Part shown: one piece after another, positions 10,501-17,450 of the stretch
Position numbering within the stretch: position 1 is the stretch's first letter
Layout of the letters: each line of letters begins with the position of its first letter
IMG/VR virus record: IMGVR_UViG_3300027759_000487
Span: 1 to 21,569 of that record
Strand: one strand, 5' to 3'
Source: a virus
DNA length: 21,569 bases
The notes under the pieces: generated by a model
The model's database searches: none
What the model was told of the DNA's origin: nothing
What the model saw: only the letters and a program-made list of their open reading frames with translations
Program-made: the position numbers and the translations under genes

Positions 10501-11226
10501 CCATTCAAAGTTCAATATTTTTTTCTTAGAAAAGTCACCTGTATCATATCGATTTTTTACAAGCAATTTTTGCTCATCAAATACTTTATTGTCTATCAAT
10601 GGATGCCAAAGAGTATTATCATCTGGGTATATTGTTTTTTTATATTTTTGATCTTTTATGATAGTCCTACGCCCATCTCTAGGAGGTTTATATTTTATAT
10701 CTACTAGATGAGTATAATTGAATTTTTCTTTTATATAATAAAGAACTATTCTGTCACCATAGTGATTATTAACAAATTCCTCATCGTATCCCTTAAAAGA
10801 TAAAAATGTTTCTTTATGAATTAAAATAGTATTTGCATGATGATTAGAAAAACTAAATCCCCAAACGTTCTTTATATCTGATAAATCGCATTTTACTATA
10901 TTTTCAAAATCAAAATTTATTAATCTATGATCAATATCTGTAATAAAATTCCATTTAGATGTTGACTGAGTCACACCTAAATTTCTTGCACCATGAGCAT
11001 TGAATCCTAAATCTTCAGTTATAACATACAATGTGAAGTCCGGTATTTCTATGTCTAGATTATGATATACATCTAGCGCAGGCCAGATATTAGATCCATC
11101 ATCAACAATTATTAATTTAAAATTCAAATATGTTTTTTTAAGTTCTAAAAAATCTTCAAAGAAAGTAGTTAAAAATTTTTCATCATTATAATATGGCGCT
11201 ATAATTGTTAAATCAAGGGTTGACAT
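10483..11226 (-). CDS. Family 2-like glycosyltransferase, only minus-strand gene
   Basis: GGAGAT (11235-11240, minus strand) sets the start at 11226, giving 247 residues; the longer frame runs antisense through tRNA-His and is rejected. The GT-A fold is visible: LTIIAPYYNDEKFL at residues 6-19, LIIVDDGSN at 38-46, GFNAHGARNLG at 74-84 and the DID metal/nucleotide-sugar motif at 97-99 (FITDIDHRL), then GYDEEFVNNHYGDR as acceptor-side motif. It would transfer a sugar from a nucleotide sugar; the acceptor (host surface glycan, phage DNA base or protein) cannot be told. It is very AT-rich, points against all neighbours and is bounded by a terminator and divergent promoters, so it looks like an acquired cargo gene. 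Confidence 0.85.
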   Translation of the reverse strand: MSTLDLTIIAPYYNDEKFLTTFFEDFLELKKTYLNFKLIIVDDGSNIWPALDVYHNLDIEIPDFTLYVITEDLGFNAHGARNLGVTQSTSKWNFITDIDHRLINFDFENIVKCDLSDIKNVWGFSFSNHHANTILIHKETFLSFKGYDEEFVNNHYGDRIVLYYIKEKFNYTHLVDIKYKPPRDGRRTIIKDQKYKKTIYPDDNTLWHPLIDNKVFDEQKLLVKNRYDTGDFSKKKILNFEWKKCQL

Positions 11227-11255
11227 ATTTACTGATCTCCTATATACATAATATA
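11220..11255 (+). promoter_or_regulatory. Promoter for the His-Met-Trp tRNAs, overlapping the minus-strand start codon
   Basis: TTGACA at 11220-11225, 17-base spacer, TATACA at 11243-11248; the start site near 11255 is just upstream of tRNA-His (11260). The -35 contains the complement of the glycosyltransferase ATG, so the two transcription units face each other here. Confidence 0.75.
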
Positions 11256-11275
11256 TATTGCCGTTTTGGTGTAAA
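11248..11275 (-). promoter_or_regulatory. Possible minus-strand promoter for the glycosyltransferase
   Basis: On the minus strand TTTACA (11275-11270), a 16-base spacer and TATTAT (11253-11248). It lies inside tRNA-His and overlaps the plus-strand promoter; moderate match only. Confidence 0.4.
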
Positions 11276-11333
11276 GGTAGCACATGAGTTTGTGGCACTC
11301 ATAGCACAGGATCGATACCTGTAAACGGTACCA
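11260..11333 (+). tRNA. tRNA-His (GTG), alphaproteobacterial type
   Basis: Acceptor GCCGTTT/AAACGGT, anticodon arm TGAGT-TTGTGGC-ACTCA (anticodon 11292-11294), T arm ACAGG-ATCGATA-CCTGT, discriminator A and CCA. Position -1 is T, not G, and base 73 is A. Most bacterial tRNA-His have G-1:C73; A73 without G-1 is known from alphaproteobacteria. Confidence 0.93.
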
Positions 11334-11337
11334 ATAT

Positions 11338-11412
11338 GCGAGTGGGACGGTTCGGCATCGTAGCATCCTCATAAGATGCCCAAAGCTGGTTCGAAACCAG
11401 CCATTCGCACCA
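11338..11412 (+). tRNA. tRNA with CAT anticodon (elongator Met, or Ile2)
   Basis: Acceptor GCGAGTG/CATTCGC, anticodon arm GCATC-CTCATAA-GATGC, T arm GCTGG-TTCGAAA-CCAGC, discriminator A and CCA. It lacks the initiator features (1:72 mismatch, three G-C pairs in the anticodon stem). Whether C34 is turned into lysidine cannot be told. Confidence 0.92.
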
Positions 11413-11420
11413 TATAAATA
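11413..11420 (+). promoter_or_regulatory. T4-type late promoter, exact consensus TATAAATA
   Basis: The exact octamer starts directly after the CCA of tRNA-Met and lies eight bases before tRNA-Trp; it would transcribe tRNA-Trp and the amidotransferase-like gene. Confidence 0.55.
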
Positions 11421-11427
11421 AAATATT

Positions 11428-11505
11428 AAGGGTGTAGCTTAGCCTGGTCTAAAGCAGTGGTCTCCAAAACCATGATCGTGGGTTCGAATCCTACCACCTT
11501 TGCCA
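11428..11505 (+). tRNA. tRNA-Trp (CCA)
   Basis: Acceptor AAGGGTG/CACCTTT, anticodon arm GTGGT-CTCCAAA-ACCAT, T arm GTGGG-TTCGAAT-CCTAC, discriminator G as expected for Trp, and encoded CCA. Confidence 0.94.
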
Positions 11506-11524
11506 TTTATTATGTGGGGCGATT

Positions 11525-12178
11525 ATGTGTAGACCTGTTATATCATTATTCAATCATCATCCAGAATGTTCCAATCAATGCTGTGATGGGATGATAAAAG
11601 CGCTGTCTCCATATTACGACTTTAAGATCTTTTCTGTAAATGATATTGCACTAGACATGTTTGATGATATTGATATTGTCGCCTTTCCTGGTGGCATCGG
11701 TGATGCAGACAGTCATTATAAATTCTTCACAAGACGCTTTGCTAAACAGTTAGAAAAATATATCGATGATGGAGGAAGGTATCTTGGTATATGCATGGGT
11801 GCCTATTGGACTGATCAATGGTATTTTGATCTCATAGGAGATGTTCGTGCTGTTCAATATATCAAAAGACCTACCTCAGAGATAAAGAGATCTCACTCAA
11901 CAACAGCAAAAGTTAATTGGCAAGGCACAGAACAGGACATGTTCTTCTATGACGGATGTGCCTTGCTTTGTCCTCCTGATGATAGGTCTGTAAAGGTAGT
12001 TGCTACGTATCTAAACGGCGACCCGATGGCAATCTTTAGAGGTCGTGTAGGTATCATAGGTTGCCATCCAGAAGCAGATGAGTTTTGGTTTGACAAATCA
12101 CATCTTAAAAACTATTGGCATAAATATGAGCATCACAATCTATTATTAAACTTTGTAGATGAATTGATGCAGCAGTAA
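11525..12178 (+). CDS. Class I glutamine-amidotransferase-like protein (BPL_N-like)
   Basis: The 217-residue product is a single amidotransferase-type alpha/beta domain. FPGGIGDADSHYKFF (from about residue 54) is followed by the nucleophile elbow RYLGICMGAYW with C90, and GCHPEADEFW with H181 and E183, so a Cys-His-Glu triad is intact. The GGIGDA and GAYW pattern resembles the biotin-protein-ligase N-terminal-like group more than PurQ or CarA. No synthetase partner is fused or adjacent, so ammonia channelling to a phage enzyme or an unrelated hydrolase activity are both open. It lies between tRNA-Trp and tRNA-Ser (2 bases before the latter) and may be read from the late promoter at 11413. Confidence 0.8.
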   Translation: MCRPVISLFNHHPECSNQCCDGMIKALSPYYDFKIFSVNDIALDMFDDIDIVAFPGGIGDADSHYKFFTRRFAKQLEKYIDDGGRYLGICMGAYWTDQWYFDLIGDVRAVQYIKRPTSEIKRSHSTTAKVNWQGTEQDMFFYDGCALLCPPDDRSVKVVATYLNGDPMAIFRGRVGIIGCHPEADEFWFDKSHLKNYWHKYEHHNLLLNFVDELMQQ

Positions 12179-12180
12179 TT

Positions 12181-12270
12181 GGTGAGTTGGCTGAGAGGCC
12201 TAAAGCACTCGTTTGCTAAATGAGCGAAGCAGAAATGTTTCCGTGGGTTCGAATCCCACACTCACCGCCA
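12181..12270 (+). tRNA. tRNA-Ser (GCT), class II
   Basis: Acceptor GGTGAGT/ACTCACC, anticodon arm CTCGT-TTGCTAA-ATGAG, long variable arm, T arm GTGGG-TTCGAAT-CCCAC, discriminator G and CCA. Second serine tRNA of the array. Confidence 0.95.
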
Positions 12271-12288
12271 ACATTGGGATTTTTTAAG

Positions 12289-13092
12289 ATGCGCTTCTTT
12301 GTATTATTTCTTTTATTAATTGCTTCTCCTTATGCGCTTGGTGCAGATCAAGCAGCTCCGTTGCCTGTTGCATCATGTATGCCGCAGATGCCTTATGGTG
12401 CGCCAACAGCAAAACCTAATACCACAACCATTTGCCGTTCTGGTTATCTGTTGAACCATGATCCTGTTGCAAAGATTCCTGTGTGGGTTGCATATACTAT
12501 TCAACCAATGACTGCGATCTCATGCTTGCCTCGTGATGATGCTTTCGCACCTGATATGTCTTTGCCTAAAGGACAGCGTGCAGAACTTGTTGACTATCAA
12601 AAATCAGGATTTGACCAGGGTCACCTCGCACCTAATGCTGATATGTCATTCTCTGCAATTGGCGCAAAAGAAAGTTTTATTCTTTCTAACATGAGTCCTC
12701 AGTATCCAGGAGTCAATCGTGGTGTATGGAAACAACTAGAATCAACAGTTCGTGCTTTGACATTCCAGACAAAGCATCCATTGACTGTCTATGCAGGTAA
12801 CATCTGGCCTCCTGCAAATGCAAAAGCAATCGGTCCTAATAAAGTTGTTGTGCCTGATGCATTATGGAAAGTAGTGGTTGACAATAATACTAAAATGTCT
12901 TATGCTTACATGATACCAAATCGTGAAGGTTTGTCTACGAATATTACAGCATTTCAAGTAAATGTTGCAAGTGTTGAAAAAGCAACAGGATTAGTTATTC
13001 CTGTGCCTGATAATAAAATGTTGAAGAATGTATTGCCTGTGGTTGATCTTAATTCAGTCACTGTTGCAAAGAAATTAGCATGTAAATCATAA
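12289..13092 (+). CDS. Secreted DNA/RNA non-specific endonuclease (NUC1/Serratia type)
   Basis: The frame is open back through tRNA-Ser, but the ATG at 12289 begins a signal peptide (MRFFVLFLLLIASPYALG, cut after about residue 18-19). The 267-residue precursor has the beta-beta-alpha-metal nuclease core: DQGHLAPNAD with general base H112 (the usual motif is DRGH, so Arg is replaced by Gln at 110), and SNMSPQYPGVNRGVWKQLE, where N143 should hold the magnesium ion. Such enzymes cut both strands of DNA and RNA. Export to the periplasm suggests attack on incoming competitor DNA or clearing of DNA at lysis rather than host chromosome degradation. Four cysteines could form disulfides. Confidence 0.9.
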   Translation: MRFFVLFLLLIASPYALGADQAAPLPVASCMPQMPYGAPTAKPNTTTICRSGYLLNHDPVAKIPVWVAYTIQPMTAISCLPRDDAFAPDMSLPKGQRAELVDYQKSGFDQGHLAPNADMSFSAIGAKESFILSNMSPQYPGVNRGVWKQLESTVRALTFQTKHPLTVYAGNIWPPANAKAIGPNKVVVPDALWKVVVDNNTKMSYAYMIPNREGLSTNITAFQVNVASVEKATGLVIPVPDNKMLKNVLPVVDLNSVTVAKKLACKS

Positions 13093-13095
13093 ATA
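13088..13095 (+). promoter_or_regulatory. T4-type late promoter motif (CATAAATA)
   Basis: The octamer overlaps the nuclease stop codon and precedes two hairpins and the transglycosylase gene, a plausible late (lysis or entry) function. Confidence 0.5.
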
Positions 13096-13100
13096 TTAAA

Positions 13101-13150
13101 TCGCTCGTTTTCCTGCGAGCGAGAAATCAATAGGACAGTATTCTATTGAT
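13101..13150 (+). repeat. Two consecutive hairpins in a 76-base intergenic leader
   Basis: TCGCTCG (13101-13107) pairs with CGAGCGA (13116-13122) around TTTTCCTG, and ATCAATAG (13126-13133) pairs with CTATTGAT (13143-13150) around nine bases. Neither is followed by a T tract on the plus strand, so they look like mRNA-stabilising or regulatory structures rather than terminators. Confidence 0.65.
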
Positions 13151-13168
13151 CAACACTAAGGAGAAGGA

Positions 13169-13597
13169 ATGAAACGACTTCTAACCGTTTTATTCCTAGG
13201 ATCGTGTTTTTTTGTTTGCGAAGCGAAAGCGTTTGAGTTGTCAATTCAAGCGTTAGTAATCAAGAAAGCAATAGAACACAAAATAGATGCTACCTTTGCA
13301 AATGCTATTGTTAAGGTAGAATCAAACTACAATCCTAGGATTAGAGGTCGTCAAGGCGAATATGGCTTAGGTCAGATTAAATGCCAGACGGCAAGGGGCG
13401 TTGGTTTCAAAGAGAACTGTGATCTACTACTTGATCCAGAAACTAACCTAGAATACTCATATCGTTATTTAAAACAAGCGATTGAGCGAGCTAACGGTAA
13501 CGAGTGCTTTGCAGCAACACTCTACAATACCGGATTTAACGTCAGACCTTATAAATCTGCATATTGTAAGAAAGTGTTAGCTGCAATGATTATGTAA
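13169..13597 (+). CDS. SLT-family lytic transglycosylase with signal peptide
   Basis: AAGGAG at 13158-13163 sets the ATG at 13169. The 142-residue precursor has a signal peptide (MKRLLTVLFLGSCFFVCEAKA, cut near residue 20-21) and a compact lysozyme-like SLT domain: AIVKVESNYNP with catalytic E51-S52, GEYGLGQIKCQTA with the conserved G-L-G-Q-I, and ATLYNTG for the usual AYNxG. It would cut the glycan backbone of peptidoglycan by forming 1,6-anhydro ends, in the periplasm. As a separate exported enzyme it could act at lysis or help remodel the wall; virion transglycosylases lack such signal peptides. It is probably late-expressed (CATAAATA at 13088). Confidence 0.88.
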   Translation: MKRLLTVLFLGSCFFVCEAKAFELSIQALVIKKAIEHKIDATFANAIVKVESNYNPRIRGRQGEYGLGQIKCQTARGVGFKENCDLLLDPETNLEYSYRYLKQAIERANGNECFAATLYNTGFNVRPYKSAYCKKVLAAMIM

Positions 13598-13603
13598 TGG
13601 TTT

Positions 13604-13677
13604 TGAGGGATCGTCTAATGGTAGGATAGAGGACTTTGAATCCTTTGATCTAGGTTCGAGCCCTAGTCCCTCAGCCA
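13604..13677 (+). tRNA. tRNA-Gln (TTG)
   Basis: Acceptor TGAGGGA/TCCCTCA, anticodon arm GAGGA-CTTTGAA-TCCTT, T arm CTAGG-TTCGAGC-CCTAG, discriminator G and CCA. Six bases after the transglycosylase stop. Confidence 0.94.
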
Positions 13678-13692
13678 TCGTGAATCTAGGAT

Positions 13693-13700
13693 AATAAATA
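13693..13700 (+). promoter_or_regulatory. T4-type late promoter motif (AATAAATA)
   Basis: The octamer lies in the 61-base gap between tRNA-Gln and the SpeD-like gene, 24 bases before GAGGA and 39 before the ATG at 13739, well placed for a normal leader. Confidence 0.5.
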
Positions 13701-13738
13701 ATGTTTTACTTCTACGCTACGATGAGGATTTATGCAAA

Positions 13739-14101
13739 ATGAACGAGACATGGGGATATCACCTTTTACTTGATTGCACAGCAGGCAATCTTGAAGAAAT
13801 TAAATCAAAAGAAAACATCTATAATTTTATCAAAGAATTAGTTGTTGCTATTGATATGGTCGCTTTCGGTGAACCATGGATTGAGCGTTTTGCTACACAT
13901 GATGCAGAGAAAGCAGGATTCTCGCTCTGTCAGATGATTGAGACATCAAACATTACAGGTCATTTCTGTGACAAAGATGGCAACTTCTATATTGATGTTT
14001 TCAGTTGCAAACCTTTCGAAAATGATATAGTATTAAATGTGGTTGATAAATACTTTCATCCAACAAAGATAAGAACGCATTTCATATCTCGTGATGCATA
14101 A
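13739..14101 (+). CDS. SpeD-like (S-adenosylmethionine decarboxylase family) protein
   Basis: GAGGA at 13724-13728 supports the ATG at 13739. The 120-residue product has the SpeD layout: GYHLLLDCTAGN (strand and H8), a helix ending in MVAFGEPWIERFA, then QMIETSNITGHF and YIDVFSCKPF. In bacterial SpeD the proenzyme cuts itself before the Ser of an ESH motif to make the pyruvoyl cofactor; here S70 is kept but the next residue is N71 instead of His, while C90 (of the DVFxC motif) and H75 remain. It may decarboxylate AdoMet for spermidine synthesis, have changed substrate as reported for other SpeD homologues, or be inactive. A methyltransferase-like gene follows 18 bases later. Confidence 0.75.
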   Translation: MNETWGYHLLLDCTAGNLEEIKSKENIYNFIKELVVAIDMVAFGEPWIERFATHDAEKAGFSLCQMIETSNITGHFCDKDGNFYIDVFSCKPFENDIVLNVVDKYFHPTKIRTHFISRDA

Positions 14102-14119
14102 CAAGTAGGATTTTATATT

Positions 14120-14680
14120 ATGAGTATTCCAGTGAACTATGGTCCGATGACTGAAATCCAGATGCAATTGGATGAAGTTGAAGAAGTTACATCTCGTATT
14201 AAAGAAATGGGTCCTGATGGGCTTATGGTCGAGTGGGGTTCTGGTGGTTCATCTATCAAGTGGTTAGAAACATTGACAGACAACCAGCGGTTGGTTGCTA
14301 TCGAGCACAATCCTGAATGGCACATGAAGGTAGCAGAATATCTTACGACTCGACCAGAACTAAACAAGAAATTCAAGTATCATCTCAAGACAGAACTCTA
14401 TGGATTCCAGCATGGATATGCAACCGTTAATGAAGAAAATCCACACGGCTTGGATGATTACTTCGTACCACGCAGTGATATTCTTAATGCTGATATCTTT
14501 TTCGTTGATGGTATTGCCCGTGCTACTACTGCTCTACTTGTCAAGTTGCTTGCCACAAAAGAAGATCCTGTGATCTATATCCATGACTACTATGGTCGTG
14601 AGCAATGGTATTCATGGGCAACACAGTTTTTCTCTAAGAAAGAAAAAGTCGGACACACATTAGTGAGGTTGTGGAAGTAA
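14120..14680 (+). CDS. Class I SAM-methyltransferase-like protein
   Basis: The 186-residue product starts at ATG 14120. A Rossmann nucleotide-binding pattern is visible: VEWGSGGSSIKWLE (about residues 37-50; glycine-rich motif I), LVAIEHNPEWHMKVAEYL (motif II with acidic E62), and NADIFFVDGIARATTALLVKLLA (motif IV-V region, about 124-146), ending in VIYIHDYYGREQW. This is the arrangement of small Rossmann methyltransferases of the TylF-like kind. No target-recognition domain is present, so substrate (nucleotide, sugar or small molecule) is unknown. It is translationally coupled to the next gene through a TAATG overlap and lies beside a SpeD-like gene, both linked to S-adenosylmethionine. Confidence 0.7.
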   Translation: MSIPVNYGPMTEIQMQLDEVEEVTSRIKEMGPDGLMVEWGSGGSSIKWLETLTDNQRLVAIEHNPEWHMKVAEYLTTRPELNKKFKYHLKTELYGFQHGYATVNEENPHGLDDYFVPRSDILNADIFFVDGIARATTALLVKLLATKEDPVIYIHDYYGREQWYSWATQFFSKKEKVGHTLVRLWK

Positions 14681-15192
14681 TGAAAGTTCATATTGGTCCT
14701 TTTCCTGAAGGTGATGAAGAACGCAAAATTGAAGTTCAAATTGATAAGTATGACACATGGGGAATGGATCATACTTTATCATATATCATTCATCCTATGC
14801 TTATTCAGTTAAAAGCAACAAAGCATGGAGCACCACGGGTTGATAATGAAGATGTTCCTGAAGAATTAAAATCTACTTCTGCACCTCCTTTGACACAAGA
14901 AGAAATTGATTGTGGTTCAATTGATTCTTTTCACTTCAACCGCTGGGATTGGGTGCTTGATGAAATGATCTGGGCATTTGCTCAAGTGCTAGATGAAGAT
15001 GTAGAAAGTCAATTTCATACAGGTGAGCATGACTTTGACTTCGTTGAGGTTGAAGGATCAGAATTTAGCGAAATAAAATATGGACCTAACCATACTCATG
15101 TCTTTGATAGAGAAGGATATGACGTATGGGCAGAAAGAAAACAGAACGGATTTAGACTCTTCGGAAAATATTTTCAAAACCTCTGGGATTAA
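14680..15192 (+). CDS. Conserved T4-like phage hypothetical protein (170 aa)
   Basis: The ATG at 14680 shares its A with the upstream TAA stop. The acidic 170-residue product begins MKVHIGPFP and contains IDKYDTWGMDHTLSYIIHPM, LKATKHGAP, VDNEDVPEEL and FNRWDWVLDEMIWAFAQV, segments I associate with conserved unknown proteins of marine T4-like phages. Acidic and His residues (MDH, WDW, HTGEHDFDF) might bind metal. No signal peptide or membrane span. The conserved WDxW and DEMIWAF segments suggest an enzyme or a virion-related role, but no function is known to me. Confidence 0.8.
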   Translation: MKVHIGPFPEGDEERKIEVQIDKYDTWGMDHTLSYIIHPMLIQLKATKHGAPRVDNEDVPEELKSTSAPPLTQEEIDCGSIDSFHFNRWDWVLDEMIWAFAQVLDEDVESQFHTGEHDFDFVEVEGSEFSEIKYGPNHTHVFDREGYDVWAERKQNGFRLFGKYFQNLWD

Positions 15193-15196
15193 TCAC

Positions 15197-15373
15197 ATGC
15201 AACAAGATTCCTCTAACTATTCAGTAGATTATTTGAAACGTGCCGCCTTTACAGACGAAGTCAATAATTATCTGAAAGTTAGAAAGGAGAAGAAAGTGAT
15301 TAATGATAATGAAGAAATTGTTCTTAAGTATCTCGAAGAACGTGTAGCACAAATAGATAAAAAGTATAAGTAG
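15197..15373 (+). CDS. Unknown 58-residue charged protein ending on tRNA-Arg
   Basis: ATG at 15197, five bases after the upstream stop; the longer frame inside the preceding gene is rejected. The product is a highly charged helical peptide (FTDEVNNYLKVRKEKKVIND, then EEIVLKYLEERVAQIDKKYK), probably a helical hairpin or coiled coil. No motif known. The last G of its TAG stop is the first base of tRNA-Arg, so tRNA 5' cleavage would cut within the stop codon. Confidence 0.68.
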   Translation: MQQDSSNYSVDYLKRAAFTDEVNNYLKVRKEKKVINDNEEIVLKYLEERVAQIDKKYK

Positions 15374-15449
15374 GCCGCTTAGCTCAGCAGGATAGAGCAA
15401 CAGCCTTCTAAGCTGTGGGTCGGAGGTTCGAGTCCTCCAGCGGCCGCCA
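15373..15449 (+). tRNA. tRNA-Arg (TCT)
   Basis: Acceptor GGCCGCT/AGCGGCC, D stem GCTC/GAGC, anticodon arm ACAGC-CTTCTAA-GCTGT, T arm GGAGG-TTCGAGT-CCTCC, discriminator G and CCA. Last tRNA of the array and the second Arg tRNA; reads the AGA/AGG box. Confidence 0.96.
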
Positions 15450-15466
15450 ATTCATAATGAGGATCA

Positions 15467-16750
15467 ATGAAGAATCTTGATGATGTAAGTCCTACAATGT
15501 GTCTTGCAAAATGGGTAGAAGGGACTTTATATATTTCTTCTGGTATGACACACAGTTGTCATTTAGTTCCTAAAAATAAATCACCCATTGATCTTATCTT
15601 GAAGGACTCATCAAATTTATTTAATACACCTCATAAGAAAGAAGAACGTAAACTTATGCTTGATGGCATAAGGCAATCAGGATGTCTTTCTTGTAATAAA
15701 ATAGAATTAACAAAAAATGCTATAAGCGATAGGATGTTGAAAAACGACTATCATTTTGACCACAAAGAAAAAGTACTTGCTGTAGGATATGAAAACAATC
15801 TTTCTCCTATAGAATTAGAAATTGGATTTGATAATACATGCAATTTAAAGTGTATGTATTGTTCTCCTTTTAATAGTTCTAGTTGGACTAGTGAAACTTT
15901 ACAATACGGACCTTATGAAAATGGTCATGGTGCTATAAAAAAATATACTTCTGAAGAAGAAAAACAAATATATACAAATGCTTTTTGGGATTGGTTTCCT
16001 AGTATATATGATGATTTAGAAATTTTAAGGATAACCGGCGGAGAACCATTTTTATCAAAACAAACGATGAGGATGCTTGATTATATTATCGCACACCCAA
16101 ATCCTAAATTATCTTTTGCTATTAATAGCAATCTATCTATATCACACGATTTGCTTTCTCCTTATATTATAAAAATAAATGAAATGCTTGATAAGCAAGC
16201 AATTAAAGATTTTAAAATTTTTACAAGTATGGAATCAACAGAATCACGTGCTGAATATATAAGATATGGATTAGATTATAACTTATGGAAAAAAAATCTA
16301 ATTAATATTTTAGAAAATTATAAGAATATAGATATTGTTATCATGGCAACATATAACATCTTATCAGTAACTAGTTTTGATTCTTTATTAACTTTTGTAG
16401 AAACTTTAAAAAGTAAATACGGAAAATTTAAAATTTGTGTGGATACTGTGCAAATGAAAAGTCCTAATTTTCAATGTATAGATATTCTATATGACAGACC
16501 TGAATTGCTAGAATATATCAATAAAACTTTTCAAAAAATCAATGAAGGGGATTGCTATTCAAGATTTGAAAAGATGCGTATAGCAAGAGTGTATCAAGTC
16601 GCAAAAAAATTGCCTGCTGATAATCTTGTAGAAAAAAGAAACATGTTTGCAAAATTTGTTGATGAATATGACAGAAGAAAGAAAACAGATTTTCTTTCAA
16701 CTTTCCCAGAATTAGAATCATTTTACTATGATTGCTTTAAAACAAAATAG
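15467..16750 (+). CDS. Radical SAM protein with N-terminal twitch-like Cys domain (first of three)
   Basis: GAGGA at 15459-15463 sets the ATG at 15467; 427 residues. The N-terminal 80 residues carry cysteines C12, C31, C73 and C76 (MCLAKW, SCHLV, SGCLSCNK), the pattern of an auxiliary-cluster twitch domain placed before the radical SAM core. The core shows CNLKCMYC (C125, C129, C132 for the 4Fe-4S cluster) and RITGGEP with GGEP at 191-194 (AdoMet binding), then NSNLS and SMES strands. No C-terminal SPASM cysteines are seen. It would cleave AdoMet to a 5'-deoxyadenosyl radical and act on an unknown substrate, perhaps a peptide. The gene is AT-rich, suggesting acquisition; ThyX follows ten bases later. 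Confidence 0.87.
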   Translation: MKNLDDVSPTMCLAKWVEGTLYISSGMTHSCHLVPKNKSPIDLILKDSSNLFNTPHKKEERKLMLDGIRQSGCLSCNKIELTKNAISDRMLKNDYHFDHKEKVLAVGYENNLSPIELEIGFDNTCNLKCMYCSPFNSSSWTSETLQYGPYENGHGAIKKYTSEEEKQIYTNAFWDWFPSIYDDLEILRITGGEPFLSKQTMRMLDYIIAHPNPKLSFAINSNLSISHDLLSPYIIKINEMLDKQAIKDFKIFTSMESTESRAEYIRYGLDYNLWKKNLINILENYKNIDIVIMATYNILSVTSFDSLLTFVETLKSKYGKFKICVDTVQMKSPNFQCIDILYDRPELLEYINKTFQKINEGDCYSRFEKMRIARVYQVAKKLPADNLVEKRNMFAKFVDEYDRRKKTDFLSTFPELESFYYDCFKTK

Positions 16751-16760
16751 GTGAGATATT

Positions 16761-17450
16761 ATGAACGCTAGAATAGTTGCACTAACACAACCAATTATTA
16801 GCAATGATGGTAATGTTGGCACCGATGCACCGTTGATGACAGTCGATGAGTTTGTTGCTTATGTAGCACGAGTGTCCAATCCCGGAAACCAAACCAACAC
16901 ATTGACAGCAGCAAAGTTGCTTAAGTATCTTGCAAAGCACAAACACTGGTCACCATTTGAGATGGTTCACATTGTGATGGAAATAAATACTACAAGAGAT
17001 ATCGCTCGCCAGATCCTTCGCCATCGTTCATTCACCTTTCAGGAGTTTAGTCAACGCTATGCTGATGCTACACGAAGTCTTGGCTTTAGCCATCGAGAGG
17101 CTCGCCTCCAGGATACAAAGAACCGTCAGAACTCTATTGAAGTAGACGATGTTGAGTTAGATCAGCAATGGAAAGTTAAACAAGCAAACATAATCAACTA
17201 TGTTAGCAGAGCCTATGATTGGGCAATAGAGAATGGCATAGCAAAGGAACAGGCTCGTGCTGTTCTTCCTGAAGGTCTGACCAATAGTCGTATGTATATG
17301 ACAGGATCGCTTCGTTCATGGATTCATTATTGTCAGCTGCGTGCTTCTAATGGAACGCAGAAAGAGCATCGAGAAATCGCTATTGATTGCTGGTATCAAT
17401 TGATGAAACACTTCTCATGCCTTGAAGATATCGGATTAACTTCTGAATAA
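16761..17450 (+). CDS. thyX: Flavin-dependent thymidylate synthase ThyX
   Basis: ATG at 16761 follows GGTGAG. The 229-residue length is normal for ThyX. The signature RHRSFTFQEFSQRY (R87-H88-R89, S90, S97-Q98-R99) binds FAD and dUMP; other family segments are ARVSNPGNQTNT, HKHWSPFEMVHIVMEI, EQARAVLPEGLTNSRMYMTGSLRSWIHYCQLR. It makes dTMP from dUMP with methylene-tetrahydrofolate and FADH2, supplying thymine for phage DNA independently of host ThyA. In T4-like marine phages ThyX commonly replaces T4 Td. A strong terminator follows, so it ends its transcription unit. Confidence 0.97.
   Translation: MNARIVALTQPIISNDGNVGTDAPLMTVDEFVAYVARVSNPGNQTNTLTAAKLLKYLAKHKHWSPFEMVHIVMEINTTRDIARQILRHRSFTFQEFSQRYADATRSLGFSHREARLQDTKNRQNSIEVDDVELDQQWKVKQANIINYVSRAYDWAIENGIAKEQARAVLPEGLTNSRMYMTGSLRSWIHYCQLRASNGTQKEHREIAIDCWYQLMKHFSCLEDIGLTSE

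Noticed and set aside
12882-12910. TTGACA within the nuclease gene, and similar hexamers in other genes
   Set aside because: No -10 at suitable spacing and ordinary codon context.
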